From positions 4,698,001-4,762,000 of the forward strand of contig NZ_JABWRY020000001.1 of NCBI RefSeq assembly GCF_014269205.2: a DNA stretch of 64,000 bases. Direction: 5' to 3'. The notes beneath the pieces are model-generated. The model searched no databases and had not been told where the DNA came from. It was given only the letters and a program-made list of their open reading frames with translations. Below, piece by piece: positions 27,498-38,430 of this stretch; positions within the stretch are counted from its first letter, which is position 1, and the number at the start of each line of letters is the position of its first letter. Source of the DNA: Pseudomonas kermanshahensis (lineage in GTDB: Bacteria > Pseudomonadota > Gammaproteobacteria > Pseudomonadales > Pseudomonadaceae). A program made the position numbers and the translations under genes.

Positions 27498-28064
27498 ATG
27501 GGCTACCGCCTGTCGAAGATCTACACCCGCACTGGCGACAAAGGCGAAACCGGCCTGGGCGACGGCCGCCGGGTGCCCAAGGACCACCCGCGTATCGAAG
27601 CCATCGGCGAGGTGGATAGCCTCAACAGCCAGTTAGGGGTGCTGCTCGCCGGCCTGGCTGAGCAGGGGCTGGACGAAGTGGGCAATGTGCTTGCGCCCTG
27701 TCAGCACCGCTTGTTCGACCTCGGCGGCGAGCTGGCAATGCCCAGTTACCAGGCGCTGAACCAGGCCGAGGTGGAGCGGCTGGAAGCGGCAATCGACGTG
27801 TGGAACGAAGAGCTGGGGCCGTTGAAGAATTTCATCCTGCCCAGTGGTTCGGCGTTGGTGGCGCAGGCGCATGTGTGCCGGTGCCTGGCGCGCAGTGCGG
27901 AGCGGCGGTGTCAACAGTTGAATGCGCTGGAGCCGCTGGAGGGTGCTGGGTTGGCGTATATCAACCGGCTGTCGGATCTGTTGTTTGTGGCAGCGCGGAT
28001 CATTGGGCGGCGGCAGGGGGTTGCCGAGGTATTGTGGCAGCCTGCTGAGAAGCCTCAGGGCTGA
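27498..28064 (+). CDS. Cob(I)alamin adenosyltransferase, PduO type
   Basis: A 188-aa five-helix-bundle protein with the ATP-binding N-terminus IYTRTGDKGETGLGDGRRV, the EVDSLNSQLG segment and the C-terminal RLSDLLFVAAR motif of PduO enzymes. It attaches the adenosyl group of ATP to corrinoid to make adenosylcobalamin. The ATG lies one base after the kinase stop (TGACATG), so they are translationally close, although no functional link to the kinase is obvious. Confidence 0.94.
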   Translation: MGYRLSKIYTRTGDKGETGLGDGRRVPKDHPRIEAIGEVDSLNSQLGVLLAGLAEQGLDEVGNVLAPCQHRLFDLGGELAMPSYQALNQAEVERLEAAIDVWNEELGPLKNFILPSGSALVAQAHVCRCLARSAERRCQQLNALEPLEGAGLAYINRLSDLLFVAARIIGRRQGVAEVLWQPAEKPQG

Positions 28065-28070
28065 GCGTGC

Positions 28071-28192
28071 TGGGGCTGCTACGCAGCCCATTCGCGGGCA
28101 AGCCCGCTCCCACCGGGCCCTCACAAGGTCTGAGCCTGCGCAGTTACCTGTGGGAGCGGGCTTGCCCGCGAATGGGCCGCACCGCGGCCCCA
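28071..28192. repeat. Composite REP palindrome
   Basis: Outer arms TGGGGCTGCTACGCAGCCC and GGGCCGCACCGCGGCCCCA enclose two facing GCGGG-stem units (CATTCGCGGGCAAGCCCGCTC / GAGCGGGCTTGCCCGCGAAT). It lies between convergent genes. Confidence 0.9.
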
Positions 28193-28204
28193 ATCACAAG
28201 CGAC

Positions 28205-29149
28205 TCAGACCTCAGGCCAGAACGCCCGGATCCCGGCCACGCCCTGCGCCCCCGCTTCCCAGGCCCGCTCACGATCACCCGGCCCTACCCCACCCAGCAA
28301 GAACACTGGCCGGCTGAAACCTGCAATCGCCCGCTGCGCCGCTTCCCACCCCAAAGGCAACGCTTCAGGATGCGTCTGGGTCGCCTGCACCGGCGACAAG
28401 GTGACAAAATCGACCCCCATCTGCTCCGCCAATGCCAGCTCTTCGGTACTGTGGCACGACGCCGCCAACCAGCGGTGCTCAGGGAACGGTCGCCCCTTGG
28501 CGGCATACTTGCGCAACTGCGCGGCCGTCAGGTGCCAACCGGCCGACGGGAAGTCGCCCAGCCACTCCAGCGGCCCTTTGAGCATCAACTGGGCCTTGCC
28601 ACCGCACAGGCCGACCGCATCCACCGCCACGTCACGATACTTGGGGTCGTACATGTCCGGCGCTCGCAGCTGGATCAGCCGGGTGCCGTCGGCCACGGCC
28701 TTCTGGATGCCTTTGAGCATCTGCGGCACGTCCAGGCCCTCCGGCGTGATCAGGTACTGATCCGGCAGCCGTGCAGCGGCAACTATCGGCCTGTTCGCGG
28801 CAGGGAAGTCGTACTGCGCGAGGTCGCGCGGTGCCACCCACTCCAAAGGCTGGCCCTCGGCGCCATGGGGTTCACCGGTGAACGCTTCGACAACGCGAAC
28901 GTCCAGCAGCACCTGTTTGTCCGGATAGTCATGGCTGACCTTGATCAGCGCCCGCGACCGGGTCACGTCGATACCCAGTTCCTCGCGCAGCTCACGGGCC
29001 AGCGCCGCTTCGACGCTTTCGCCCTCTTCCACCTTGCCACCCGGGAACTCCCAAAGGCCGCCCTGGTGCTGGGTATCTGCCCGCCGCGCAATCAGAATGC
29101 GGCCATCGGCACCGCGGATTACCGCTGCCGCTACATGAATGCGTTTCAC
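28205..29149 (-). CDS. mutT: Nudix hydrolase MutT fused to a thiamine-phosphate-synthase-like domain
   Basis: A 314-aa protein. Residues 1 to about 130 are a MutT-type Nudix domain with the box GGKVEEGESVEAALARELRE continuing into ELGI; it should hydrolyse 8-oxo-dGTP. From about residue 140 follows a ThiE/TenI-like barrel (DGTRLIQLRAPDM, WLAASCHSTEELALAEQMG, VDFVTLSPVQATQTHP, VFLLGGVGP). The start is GTG 29149, whose GTGA overlaps the TGA of the GST gene; the frame stays open further upstream inside that gene. The fusion is common in pseudomonads and the job of the second domain is unknown. Confidence 0.92.
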   Translation of the reverse strand: MKRIHVAAAVIRGADGRILIARRADTQHQGGLWEFPGGKVEEGESVEAALARELREELGIDVTRSRALIKVSHDYPDKQVLLDVRVVEAFTGEPHGAEGQPLEWVAPRDLAQYDFPAANRPIVAAARLPDQYLITPEGLDVPQMLKGIQKAVADGTRLIQLRAPDMYDPKYRDVAVDAVGLCGGKAQLMLKGPLEWLGDFPSAGWHLTAAQLRKYAAKGRPFPEHRWLAASCHSTEELALAEQMGVDFVTLSPVQATQTHPEALPLGWEAAQRAIAGFSRPVFLLGGVGPGDRERAWEAGAQGVAGIRAFWPEV

Positions 29150-29778
29150 CCTTCGCGCTCCGCCAGGCCAGCCTGCTGCCAGGCTTTGAATGCCGGCCAC
29201 TGGTAAATAGTCTCGATGTAAGCCGCTGCCTCTGCCGGGACTTCGACGCGGTAGCTGCGCAAGCGCACCGCCACCGGGGCGAAGTAGGCATCGACCAGGG
29301 TCGGCTTGCCGAACAGGAATGGGCCCGTGTCCTTGGCGACCAGGCGGCATTCGGACCACAGCGCGACGATACGGTCGATGTCGATTTGCACCTCCAGCGG
29401 CACAGACTCAAGGGCCTGGTCACGGGACAGGTCGAACGGCATCGCCCCGCGCAAGGCGAAGAAGCCGCTGTGCATCTGCGCGCAGGCCGAACGGGCTTGG
29501 GCACGGGCGGCCACGTCGGCAGGCCAGAGCTGCGCTTGGGGGTGGCGTTCGTTGAAGTATTCGGCGATGGCCAGGGAGTCGGCGATCACGCCATGCTCGG
29601 TCTTGAGCAGCGGCACCTTGCCGGTGGCAGAGTAAGCGAGAAGGCGCTGACGGGTGTCGGGCTGGTTGAGTTTGATCAGGGTTTCTTCGTAGGGAACGCC
29701 GGCCAGTTCGAGGGCCAGGGCGCCGCGTAGCGACCAGGAAGAATACAGCTTGTCGCCGATGATCAGGTGATAGCTCAT
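29146..29778 (-). CDS. Glutathione S-transferase
   Basis: A 210-aa protein with an N-terminal thioredoxin-like domain (YHLIIGDKLYSSWSLRGALA, Ser/Tyr of the active site in YSSWS; TGKVPLLKTEHGVIADSLAI with the cis-Pro and the GSH-binding Asp-Ser) and a helical C-terminal domain. It is similar to GSTs of the YfcF/maleylacetoacetate-isomerase-like group. It is translationally coupled to the downstream mutT fusion by a GTGA overlap. The substrate is unknown. Confidence 0.9.
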   Translation of the reverse strand: MSYHLIIGDKLYSSWSLRGALALELAGVPYEETLIKLNQPDTRQRLLAYSATGKVPLLKTEHGVIADSLAIAEYFNERHPQAQLWPADVAARAQARSACAQMHSGFFALRGAMPFDLSRDQALESVPLEVQIDIDRIVALWSECRLVAKDTGPFLFGKPTLVDAYFAPVAVRLRSYRVEVPAEAAAYIETIYQWPAFKAWQQAGLAEREG

Positions 29779-29803
29779 GGTTCGGCTCCATTTGTCGGGG
29801 TTT

Positions 29804-29908
29804 TGCGGCTGCTTCGCAGCCCTTCGCGACGCAAGGCCGCTCCTACAGGCACAGCGCAGACCGGTGTAGGAGCGGCCTTGTGCCGCGAAGGGCCGCAAAG
29901 CGGCCCCA
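29804..29908. repeat. REP pair between the GST gene and argJ
   Basis: TTCGCGACGCAAGGCCGCTCCTACA and TGTAGGAGCGGCCTTGTGCCGCGAA face each other across a short centre, with GCGGCTGCTTCGCAGCC and GGGCCGCAAAGCGGCCCC outside. The two units belong to slightly different stem variants (GTCGC versus GCCGC). Confidence 0.9.
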
Positions 29909-29914
29909 ATTGAA

Positions 29915-31132
29915 TCACGTGCGGTATTCGGCGTTGATCTTCACGTACTCGTGGGACAGGTCGGTGGTCCAGATGGTTTCGCTGCAGGCACCACGGCCCA
30001 GTTCGATGCGGATGGTGATCTCTTCCTGGGCCATGACCGCAGAGCCTTGCGCTTCGGTGTAGCTCGGGCTGCGCCCGCCTTGGCTGGCAATGCAGACGTT
30101 GTCCAGGTACACATCGATCAGGCTGACATCCAGCTCCGGCACGCCCGCCCGGCCGACGGCGGCCAAGATGCGGCCCCAGTTGGGGTCAGAGGCGAACAGC
30201 GCGGTCTTGATCAGCGGCGAGTGAGCGACGGCGTAACCGACGTCCAGGCATTCCTGGTGGTTACCACCTCCGTTGACCTGCACCGTGACGAACTTGGTGG
30301 CGCCTTCGCCATCACGGACGATGGCCTGGGCCACCTCCATGCACACGTCGAACACCGCTTTTTTCAGGGCTTCGAACAGCGCACCGCTGGCTTCAGTGAC
30401 TTCTGGCAGGTTGGCCTTGCCGGTGGCGATCAACATGCAGCAGTCGTTGGTCGAGGTGTCGCCATCGATGGTGATGCGGTTGAACGACTTGTTGGCGCCG
30501 TCGAGCATCAGGTCCTTGAGCACCTTGGGTGCGACCTTGGCGTCAGTGGCGATGTAGCCGAGCATGGTGGCCATGTTCGGGCGGATCATGCCGGCGCCTT
30601 TGCTGATGCCAGTCACGGTCACGGTCACGCCATCGTGCTGGAACTGGCGGCTGGCACCCTTGGGCAGGGTGTCGGTGGTCATGATGCCGGTGGCGGCTTC
30701 AGCCCAGTTGTTTTCCGACAGGTTGTCCAGGGCAGCCTGCAGGGCGCCTTCGATCTTCTCGACCGGCAACGGCTCGCCGATTACGCCGGTGGAGAACGGC
30801 AGTACCGACTCGGCCGGCACGCCGGTCAGCTCGGCGAGCTTGGCGCAGGTGCGCTCAGCAGCGGCCAGGCCCGGTGCACCGGTACCGGCGTTGGCGTTGC
30901 CGGTGTTGGTCAGCAGGTAACGCACAGTGCCCTGAACACGCTGCTTGGAGAGGATCACCGGTGCGGCGCAGAAGGCGTTGAGGGTGAACACGCCAGCGAC
31001 GCTGGAGCCTTCGGCACAGCGCATGACCACCACATCCTTGCGCCCAGGGCGCTTGATGCCGGCAGAAGCGATGCCGAGTTCAAAACCCGGAACCGGGTGC
31101 AGGGTGGGCAAAGGACCAAGACCAACAGCCAT
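29915..31132 (-). CDS. argJ: ArgJ, bifunctional ornithine acetyltransferase / N-acetylglutamate synthase
   Basis: A 405-aa proenzyme of the Ntn-hydrolase-like ArgJ fold. The autocleavage site is in [15 protein letters not shown], where Thr of ATML becomes the N-terminal nucleophile of the beta chain. The segments TNTGNANAGTG and DGDTSTNDC are also conserved. It recycles the acetyl group in arginine synthesis. The start MAVGLGPL at 31132 matches the family; upstream codons belong to a REP element. It follows secA at some distance on the same strand. Confidence 0.97.
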   Translation of the reverse strand: MAVGLGPLPTLHPVPGFELGIASAGIKRPGRKDVVVMRCAEGSSVAGVFTLNAFCAAPVILSKQRVQGTVRYLLTNTGNANAGTGAPGLAAAERTCAKLAELTGVPAESVLPFSTGVIGEPLPVEKIEGALQAALDNLSENNWAEAATGIMTTDTLPKGASRQFQHDGVTVTVTGISKGAGMIRPNMATMLGYIATDAKVAPKVLKDLMLDGANKSFNRITIDGDTSTNDCCMLIATGKANLPEVTEASGALFEALKKAVFDVCMEVAQAIVRDGEGATKFVTVQVNGGGNHQECLDVGYAVAHSPLIKTALFASDPNWGRILAAVGRAGVPELDVSLIDVYLDNVCIASQGGRSPSYTEAQGSAVMAQEEITIRIELGRGACSETIWTTDLSHEYVKINAEYRT

Positions 31133-31173
31133 TAGAGCGCTCCTAGAAAAACGGTGAAATGATGATGGAAGAG

Positions 31174-31297
31174 CGGGGCCGCTTCGCGCCCCATTCGCGG
31201 CACAAGGCCGCTCCCACAGGGCCAGCACAGACTTCTGAGCCGGTGCGGTCCCTGTGGGAGCGGCCTTGTGCCGCGAATGGGCCGCACAGCGGCCCCG
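31174..31297. repeat. Composite REP palindrome between argJ and secA
   Basis: Outer arms CGGGGCCGCTTCGCGCCCC and GGGCCGCACAGCGGCCCCG enclose CATTCGCGGCACAAGGCCGC and its inverse, with a centre that itself pairs partly (CTCCCACAGGG / CCCTGTGGGAG). It fills most of the 193-base gap between the two genes. Confidence 0.92.
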
Positions 31298-31325
31298 TTT
31301 GTCACGTTACTGCGACTGGGTCAGA

Positions 31326-34061
31326 TCACTCGATCTGCCCATGGCAATGCTTGAACTTCTTGCCCGAACCGCACCAGCATGGCTCGTTACGGCCCAGCTT
31401 CTGGTCGTTGCGCACCGGTGCTGCGGCCACGGCCACTTCGGCGCCCTCCTCGTTCAGCGCTTCGCTTTCAAGGCCTGGCGCGGCAGCATGCTGGAACTGC
31501 ATGCGGCTGGCCAGCTCTTCGGCTTCGCGGCGCAGGCGGGCTTCTTCTTCGATCGGGTCTTCGCGGCGCACCTGAACGTGCGACAACACGCGGATGGTGT
31601 CGCGCTTGATCGACTCGAGCAGCTCCTGGAACAAGGTGAACGACTCGCGCTTGTACTCCTGCTTCGGGTTCTTCTGCGCATAACCGCGCAGGTGAATGCC
31701 GTGGCGCAGGTGGTCCATGGTCGACAGGTGGTCTTTCCACAGGTCGTCCAGCACGCGCAGCAGAATCTGCTTCTCGAAGGTACGCAGGGCGTCGATGCCG
31801 GCCTGGTCTTCCTTCTCGGTGTAGGCGCTGGTGATCTCGCTCAGCAGCTTCTCGCGCAGGGTCTCTTCGTAGAGGTGGTCGTCCTCGTCGAGCCATTGCT
31901 GGATCGGCAGCTTCATGGCGAAATCGCTCGACAGCGAGGCTTCCAGGCCGGCCACGTCCCACTGCTCGGGCAGCGATTGCGGCGGAATGTGCTGGCTGAT
32001 GGTAGCGTCCAGCACTTCCTTGCGGAACTCGGCAATGGTGTCGCCAATGTTCTCGGCCGCCAGCAGGCTGTTGCGCATGTGGTAGATCACCTTGCGCTGC
32101 TCGTTGGCCACGTCATCGTATTCAAGCAACTGCTTGCGGATGTCGAAGTTGCGGCCTTCGACCTTGCGCTGGGCTTTTTCGATGGCGTTGGTGACCATGC
32201 GATGCTCGATCGCCTCGCCAGACTGCATGCCCAGCGCCTTCATGAAGTTCTTCACCCGGTCAGAGGCGAAGATGCGCATTAGGCTGTCTTCGAGCGACAG
32301 GTAGAAGCGGCTGGAGCCTGGGTCACCCTGACGGCCGGAACGACCACGCAGCTGGTTGTCGATACGGCGCGATTCGTGACGCTCGGAGGCGATCACATGC
32401 AGGCCACCCGACTCGATCACCTGCTGGTGACGCTTCTGCCAGTCGGCCTTGATCTGGGCGATCTGCTCAGGGGTCGGGTTGTCCAGGACGGCCACTTCGG
32501 CCTCCCAGTTACCGCCCAGCAGAATGTCGGTACCACGGCCGGCCATGTTGGTGGCGATGGTCAACGCACCTGGCGCACCGGCCTGGGCGATGATCTCGGC
32601 TTCCTTCTCGTGGTACTTGGCGTTGAGGACCTTGTGCTCAATGCCTTCCTTCTGCAGAAGGTTGGACATGTGCTCGGAGGTCTCGATGGTGGCGGTACCC
32701 ACCAGCACCGGACGGCCCTGGGTCATGCTCTCTTTGATGTCGGCAATGATCGCGGCGTATTTCTCGTCGGCGGTCAGGTACACCAGGTCGTTGAAATCCT
32801 TACGCGCCAGCGGCTTGTTCGGCGGGATCACCATCACGTTCAGGCCGTAGATCGACTGGAACTCGAACGCTTCGGTGTCGGCGGTACCGGTCATGCCGGA
32901 CAGCTTGGTGTAAAGACGGAAGTAGTTCTGGAAGGTGGTCGACGCCAGGGTCTGGCTCTCGGCCTGAATGTTCAGGTTCTCTTTGGCCTCGATGGCCTGG
33001 TGCAGGCCTTCGGACAGGCGACGGCCAGGCATGGTACGGCCGGTGTGCTCGTCGATCAGCAGGACTTGGCCATCCTGGACGATGTACTCGACGTTACGGT
33101 GGAACAGTTTGTGCGCGCGCAGGCCGGCGTAGACGTGGGTCAGCAGGCCCAGGTTGTGCGCCGAGTAGAGGCTCTCGCCTTCGGCCAGCAGGCCAGCCTG
33201 GGTGAGCATCTCTTCGATGAACTGGTGACCGGCTTCGTTGAGTTCGACCTGGCGGCTCTTCTCATCGATGGTGAAGTGGCCTTCCTGGGTGACCTGGCCT
33301 TCGACTTCTTCGATGTGCTGGGTCAGGCGCGGGATCAGGCGGTTGATCTCGATGTACAGCTTGGAGCTGTCCTCGGCCTGGCCAGAGATGATCAGCGGGG
33401 TACGGGCTTCGTCGATGAGGATCGAGTCGACTTCGTCGATCACCGCGAAGTTGAGTTCACGCTGGAACTTCTCTTCCTGGCTGAACGCCATGTTGTCGCG
33501 CAGGTAGTCGAAACCGAATTCGTTGTTGGTGCCGTAGGTGATGTCGGAGGCGTAGGCAGCGCGCTTTTCTTCCGGCGGCTGGAAGGCCGAGACGATGCCC
33601 ACGGACAGGCCGAGGAACTCGTACAGCGGGCGCATCCAGTTGGCGTCACGGCGGGCCAGGTAGTCGTTGACGGTGACCACGTGCACGCCTTTGCCGGACA
33701 ATGCGTTGAGGTAGACGGCCAGGGTACCGACCAAGGTCTTGCCTTCACCGGTGCGCATTTCTGCGATCATGCCCTCGTGCAGGGTCATGCCGCCGATCAG
33801 CTGCACGTCGAAGTGGCGCATGCCCATGACGCGCTTGCCGGCCTCACGGGCGACAGCGAAGGCTTCGGGCAGCAATTGGTCCAGTGTCTCGCCTTTGGCC
33901 AAGCGCTCCTTGAACTCTGCGGTCTTGCCCCGCAGTTGCTCATCGGACAGGGCCACCATCTTCTCTTCGAAGGCATTGACGATAGTCACCGTCTTGAGCA
34001 TGCGTTTGACTTCACGCTCATTCTTGCTTCCAAAAAGTTTCTTTAACAAAGGCGCAAACAT
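31326..34061 (-). CDS. secA: SecA, preprotein translocase ATPase
   Basis: A 911-aa protein starting [20 protein letters not shown], with Walker [19 protein letters not shown], the DEAD-like box [17 protein letters not shown], the second motor domain ([24 protein letters not shown]) and the C-terminal zinc-binding tail [14 protein letters not shown] that contacts SecB. It drives Sec-dependent export. The frame is open 28 codons upstream without support. It lies upstream of argJ and is divergent from dciA. Confidence 0.99.
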   Translation of the reverse strand: MFAPLLKKLFGSKNEREVKRMLKTVTIVNAFEEKMVALSDEQLRGKTAEFKERLAKGETLDQLLPEAFAVAREAGKRVMGMRHFDVQLIGGMTLHEGMIAEMRTGEGKTLVGTLAVYLNALSGKGVHVVTVNDYLARRDANWMRPLYEFLGLSVGIVSAFQPPEEKRAAYASDITYGTNNEFGFDYLRDNMAFSQEEKFQRELNFAVIDEVDSILIDEARTPLIISGQAEDSSKLYIEINRLIPRLTQHIEEVEGQVTQEGHFTIDEKSRQVELNEAGHQFIEEMLTQAGLLAEGESLYSAHNLGLLTHVYAGLRAHKLFHRNVEYIVQDGQVLLIDEHTGRTMPGRRLSEGLHQAIEAKENLNIQAESQTLASTTFQNYFRLYTKLSGMTGTADTEAFEFQSIYGLNVMVIPPNKPLARKDFNDLVYLTADEKYAAIIADIKESMTQGRPVLVGTATIETSEHMSNLLQKEGIEHKVLNAKYHEKEAEIIAQAGAPGALTIATNMAGRGTDILLGGNWEAEVAVLDNPTPEQIAQIKADWQKRHQQVIESGGLHVIASERHESRRIDNQLRGRSGRQGDPGSSRFYLSLEDSLMRIFASDRVKNFMKALGMQSGEAIEHRMVTNAIEKAQRKVEGRNFDIRKQLLEYDDVANEQRKVIYHMRNSLLAAENIGDTIAEFRKEVLDATISQHIPPQSLPEQWDVAGLEASLSSDFAMKLPIQQWLDEDDHLYEETLREKLLSEITSAYTEKEDQAGIDALRTFEKQILLRVLDDLWKDHLSTMDHLRHGIHLRGYAQKNPKQEYKRESFTLFQELLESIKRDTIRVLSHVQVRREDPIEEEARLRREAEELASRMQFQHAAAPGLESEALNEEGAEVAVAAAPVRNDQKLGRNEPCWCGSGKKFKHCHGQIE

Positions 34062-34369
34062 ATCGGCAGGATCTTCCACACGTAGGGATGGAGGGCGGCC
34101 CCATGAGTCGCCCGTGCAGCCCTGAGGCCGCATGCGAACGAGCATTCTACCCGGAAACGATGGTGAGGAAAGTGGTGGATTTCCACGATGCTGATACAGC
34201 GTTTTGGCAGGGGCGTTTCTTAGATAGGGTCATTTTCCCTGAGTTCAAGGCTCAGCAAGATGAAACGTATCGAGAATGAGTCTTACCTTGTGTGGTCTGT
34301 ACCGGCGAAGAGGCCGGCACAGGCAACAGAGGTGTTAAACTGCCGCTCTTGTAACCTCCTGCGACCACC
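34062..34369. other. Intergenic region between divergent secA and dciA
   Basis: 308 bases hold the two opposing promoters. The only feature I can name is a single REP half at 34301-34330 on the dciA side. Short frames here (for example 34088-34279) have no ribosome site or recognisable product. No SecM-like leader is visible before secA. Confidence 0.6.
34301..34330. repeat. Solitary REP half with a conserved flank
   Basis: GCGAAGAGGCCGGCACAGGC continuing to AACAGA (34305-34330) is identical over 26 bases to 1308-1333 but lacks the facing stem, so it is a truncated or solo element about 40 bases upstream of the dciA start. Confidence 0.75.
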
Positions 34370-34825
34370 ATGGCCTACAAACCCTCCCCTGCCCAGCTAC
34401 CGTCCGCCCTGCTGCGCCAGGTGCGCCCGCTGCGCCTGCTGCTGAACCAGGCCGAACGCCTGGAACACCTGCAGCGCTTGCTGGAAAGCCAACTGCAGCC
34501 GGCTGCCCGCGAGCACTGCCACGTGGCATCGTGGCGTGATGGCGTATTGTTGCTGGTGGTTACCGACGGCCATTGGGCTACTCGCTTGCGCTATCAGCAA
34601 AAGCGCCTTATGCGTGAGTTGCAGGCCATGGAAGCGTTCGGCAACCTGCGGCGCATCTTGTACAAGGTGCAACCGCCATTGGTGCCTGCCAAGCGTGGCG
34701 GGCATGCTGCAGCGCTGTCGAGCAATGCCGCAGAAAGCCTTCGCGATACCGCCGAGGGGATTGCCGACCCGAAATTGCGCGCTGCCCTGGAACGTCTCGC
34801 CAGCCACGCCCGGGATAAAGGCTGA
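34370..34825 (+). CDS. dciA: DciA-like DUF721 protein (putative replicative helicase loader)
   Basis: A 151-aa protein with the DUF721 core (ESQLQPAAREHCHVASWRDG, LLLVVTDGHWATRLRYQQKR, LRRILYKVQPP) and an Ala-rich C-terminal helix. DciA proteins load the DnaB helicase in bacteria that lack DnaC. It lies divergent to secA, the usual position in pseudomonads, and ends just before the lpxC terminator. Confidence 0.88.
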   Translation: MAYKPSPAQLPSALLRQVRPLRLLLNQAERLEHLQRLLESQLQPAAREHCHVASWRDGVLLLVVTDGHWATRLRYQQKRLMRELQAMEAFGNLRRILYKVQPPLVPAKRGGHAAALSSNAAESLRDTAEGIADPKLRAALERLASHARDKG

Positions 34826-34854
34826 AATAAAAAAGGCCACCCGAAGGTGGCCTT
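34826..34854 (-). terminator. Rho-independent terminator after lpxC (bidirectional)
   Basis: AAGGCCACC/GGTGGCCTT has a short loop. On the minus strand it is followed by CTTTTTTATTT, closing the dcw-lpxC unit 24 bases after the lpxC stop. It may also end dciA. Confidence 0.88.
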
Positions 34855-34877
34855 AATGAACTAGAGAGTGTTCGAAC

Positions 34878-35825
<948 letters not shown>

Positions 35826-35901
35826 TCAACAAAGGCTGGGGATGATAACAGACCCGACCTTTGCTGAATACCAATCACCTTTATACCCCTGATAAATTCC
35901 A

Positions 35902-37098
35902 TTAATCAGCCTGACGACGCAGGAAAGCCGGGATATCAAGGTAGTCCAGGTCATCCTGAGGGTTGAGTTTAGCTGCCGCGGCGGCACCTGCATGGGCCTG
36001 GTTGCGCATTACAGTCGGGCGCTCCAGGTCACGGTAGTTGACCGCAGGCTGCTCCTGGCGAACCGGTGCCGGGTTGGAAGCCTCGTATGCCTGTTGAGCG
36101 GTCTGCAGGGTGTTGTCCACCACTTTGACCGGCTTCTCGATGCGTGCGCCCAGGCCAGTGGCGACCACGGTGACGTGCAGCTCATCGCGCATGTCTGGGT
36201 CGATCACGGTGCCGACCTTGACCATCGCGTGGTCAGAGGCGAAGGCTTCGATGATGCTACCTACGTCGGAGTACTCACCCAGCGACAGGTCAGGGCCGGC
36301 GGTGATGTTCACCAGGATGCCGCGGGCGCCCTGCAGGTTGACGTCTTCGAGCAACGGGTTGCGGATCGCCGCCTCGGTGGCTTCACGCGCACGGTTCGGG
36401 CCGCTGGCGCAGCCAGTACCCATCATCGCCATGCCCATCTCACCCATCACGGTACGCACGTCGGCGAAGTCGACGTTGATCATGCCAGGGCGCTTGATGA
36501 TGTCGGAGATACCGCGCACGGCACCGGCCAGCACGTCGTCAGCCTTGGCAAAGGCGGACAGCAGGCTGGCATCCTTGCCCAGGATGGTCAGCAGCTTCTC
36601 GTTAGGGATGGTGATCAGCGAGTCGACGCTCTCGGCCAGCATGCGGATGCCTTCATCGGCGATCTGCATACGTTTGCGACCTTCGAACGGGAACGGACGG
36701 GTCACCACGGCGACGGTGAGGATGCCCATTTCCTTCGCCACTTCGGCGATGATCGGGGCTGCACCGGTACCGGTACCGCCACCCATGCCGGTGGTGATGA
36801 ACACCATGTTGGTGCCCTGCAGCACCTCGGCGATGCGCTCACGGTCTTCCAGCGCGGCCTGACGGCCGACTTCTGGATTGGCACCTGCACCCAGGCCTTT
36901 GGTCACGCCAGTGCCCAATTGCAAGATGGTGCGCGCGCCGATGTTTTTCAGCGCCTGAGCATCCGTGTTGGCGCAGATGAATTCCACGCCTTCGATGCTG
37001 CTTTTGACCATGTGGTTGACGGCGTTGCCGCCACCACCGCCAACGCCGATCACTTTAATGACCGGACTTTGCGGGACGTTGTCTACGAGCTCGAACAT
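35902..37098 (-). CDS. ftsZ: FtsZ, tubulin-like division GTPase
   Basis: A 398-aa protein with an N-terminal GTP-binding core (GVGGGGGNAVNHM), tubulin signature GGGTGTGAAPIIAEVAKEMG and the T7 loop NVDFADVRTVM. A variable linker of about 60 residues precedes the C-terminal peptide DLDYLDIPAFLRRQAD that binds FtsA and ZipA. It forms the division ring and follows ftsA by 55 bases. Confidence 0.99.
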   Translation of the reverse strand: MFELVDNVPQSPVIKVIGVGGGGGNAVNHMVKSSIEGVEFICANTDAQALKNIGARTILQLGTGVTKGLGAGANPEVGRQAALEDRERIAEVLQGTNMVFITTGMGGGTGTGAAPIIAEVAKEMGILTVAVVTRPFPFEGRKRMQIADEGIRMLAESVDSLITIPNEKLLTILGKDASLLSAFAKADDVLAGAVRGISDIIKRPGMINVDFADVRTVMGEMGMAMMGTGCASGPNRAREATEAAIRNPLLEDVNLQGARGILVNITAGPDLSLGEYSDVGSIIEAFASDHAMVKVGTVIDPDMRDELHVTVVATGLGARIEKPVKVVDNTLQTAQQAYEASNPAPVRQEQPAVNYRDLERPTVMRNQAHAGAAAAAKLNPQDDLDYLDIPAFLRRQAD

Positions 37099-37153
37099 TT
37101 TCCCTCTCCTTACAGTTCTCTAGTTGTTGCGCCTACCACTACTGCTTTGAAAC

Positions 37154-38416
37154 TTAGAAATTGCCCTGGACCCACCGCTTGAAGCGCTCAAGCACTGGGG
37201 CCTTCGGTTCATCGCCATAGCTGTTGCTGCTGCTGTTGCTGTTACCGGTCAGGACCATGTCCTCGGACTGCTTCAGCAGGCCGTAGGTGAGCAGGCCCAC
37301 GCCGGTGGAATAGATCGGGTTGCGCACCACGTCGCTCAACCCCCGAACGCTGTGCGGTACGCCCAGGCGTACCGGCATGTGGAAGATTTCCTCGGCCAGT
37401 TCAACGGCGCCTTCCATCTTCGCGGTGCCGCCGGTCAGGACGATGCCGGCCGGCACCAGGTCCTCGTAGCCGCTACGGCGCAGTTCGGCCTGGATCAGGG
37501 TGAACAGCTCGTCGTAACGCGGCTCCACCACCTCGGCCAGGGCCTGGCGCGACAGCTCGCGCGGTGGGCGATCACCCACGCTCGGCACCTTGATGGTTTC
37601 GCCGGCGCCGGCCAGCTTGGCCAGTGCGCAGGCGTAGCGGATCTTGATTTCTTCGGCGTACTGGGTCGGAGTGCGCAGGGCCATGGCGATGTCGTTGGTC
37701 ACCTGGTCGCCGGCAATCGGGATGACCGCGGTGTGGCGGATCGCGCCTTCGGTGAAGATGGCGATGTCGGTGGTACCGCCACCGATGTCCACCAGGCACA
37801 CGCCGAGCTCTTTTTCGTCGTCGGTCAGCACCGAGTAGGCCGAAGCCAGCTGCTCAAGGATGATGTCGTCGATTTCCAGGCCGCAGCGGCGTACGCACTT
37901 CTCGATGTTCTGCGCCGCGTTGACCGCACAGGTGACCACATGGACCTTGGCTTCCAGACGCACGCCGGACATGCCCAGCGGCTCGCGCACGCCTTCCTGG
38001 TTGTCGATCACGTAGTCCTGCGGCAGGGTGTGCAGCACACGCTGATCGGCCGGGATGGCCACGGCCTGGGCGGCGTCGAGCACGCGCTCAAGGTCGGCAA
38101 CGCTGACCTCACGGTCGCGAATGGCGACAATGCCGTGGGAGTTCAGGCTGCGGATGTGGTTGCCCGCCACGCCGACGAAGGCCGAGTGGATGCGGCAGCC
38201 CGCCATCAGCTGCGCTTCTTCCACCGCGCGCTGGATCGACTGCACGGTCGACTCGATGTTCACCACCACGCCCTTCTTCAGGCCGCGGGACGGATGGGTA
38301 CCGATCCCGACGATCTCCAGGGTGCCGTCTTCGCCCACTTCGCCGACCAGCGCCACCACCTTGGAGGTGCCAATGTCCAGCCCGACGATCATTTTGCCGC
38401 TATGCGCGTTTGCCAT
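37154..38416 (-). CDS. ftsA: FtsA, actin-like divisome protein
   Basis: A 420-aa actin-fold ATPase with phosphate-1 loop VGLDIGTSKVVALVG, phosphate-2 VDIGGGTTDIAIF, adenosine motif VLTGGTAKMEG and the C-terminal amphipathic membrane-targeting helix LERFKRWVQGNF. It tethers FtsZ to the membrane. The family start is MANAHSGK at 38416; the frame's upstream 23 codons overlap ftsQ. A Ser/Asn-rich stretch (GNSNSSSNS) precedes the membrane helix. Confidence 0.99.
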   Translation of the reverse strand: MANAHSGKMIVGLDIGTSKVVALVGEVGEDGTLEIVGIGTHPSRGLKKGVVVNIESTVQSIQRAVEEAQLMAGCRIHSAFVGVAGNHIRSLNSHGIVAIRDREVSVADLERVLDAAQAVAIPADQRVLHTLPQDYVIDNQEGVREPLGMSGVRLEAKVHVVTCAVNAAQNIEKCVRRCGLEIDDIILEQLASAYSVLTDDEKELGVCLVDIGGGTTDIAIFTEGAIRHTAVIPIAGDQVTNDIAMALRTPTQYAEEIKIRYACALAKLAGAGETIKVPSVGDRPPRELSRQALAEVVEPRYDELFTLIQAELRRSGYEDLVPAGIVLTGGTAKMEGAVELAEEIFHMPVRLGVPHSVRGLSDVVRNPIYSTGVGLLTYGLLKQSEDMVLTGNSNSSSNSYGDEPKAPVLERFKRWVQGNF

Positions 38417-38430
38417 GGTCCTGCCTCTCT

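Noticed and set aside
34088..34279. 63-aa open frame between secA and dciA
   Set aside because: It has no ribosome site, no similarity I recognise and lies in the divergent promoter region.
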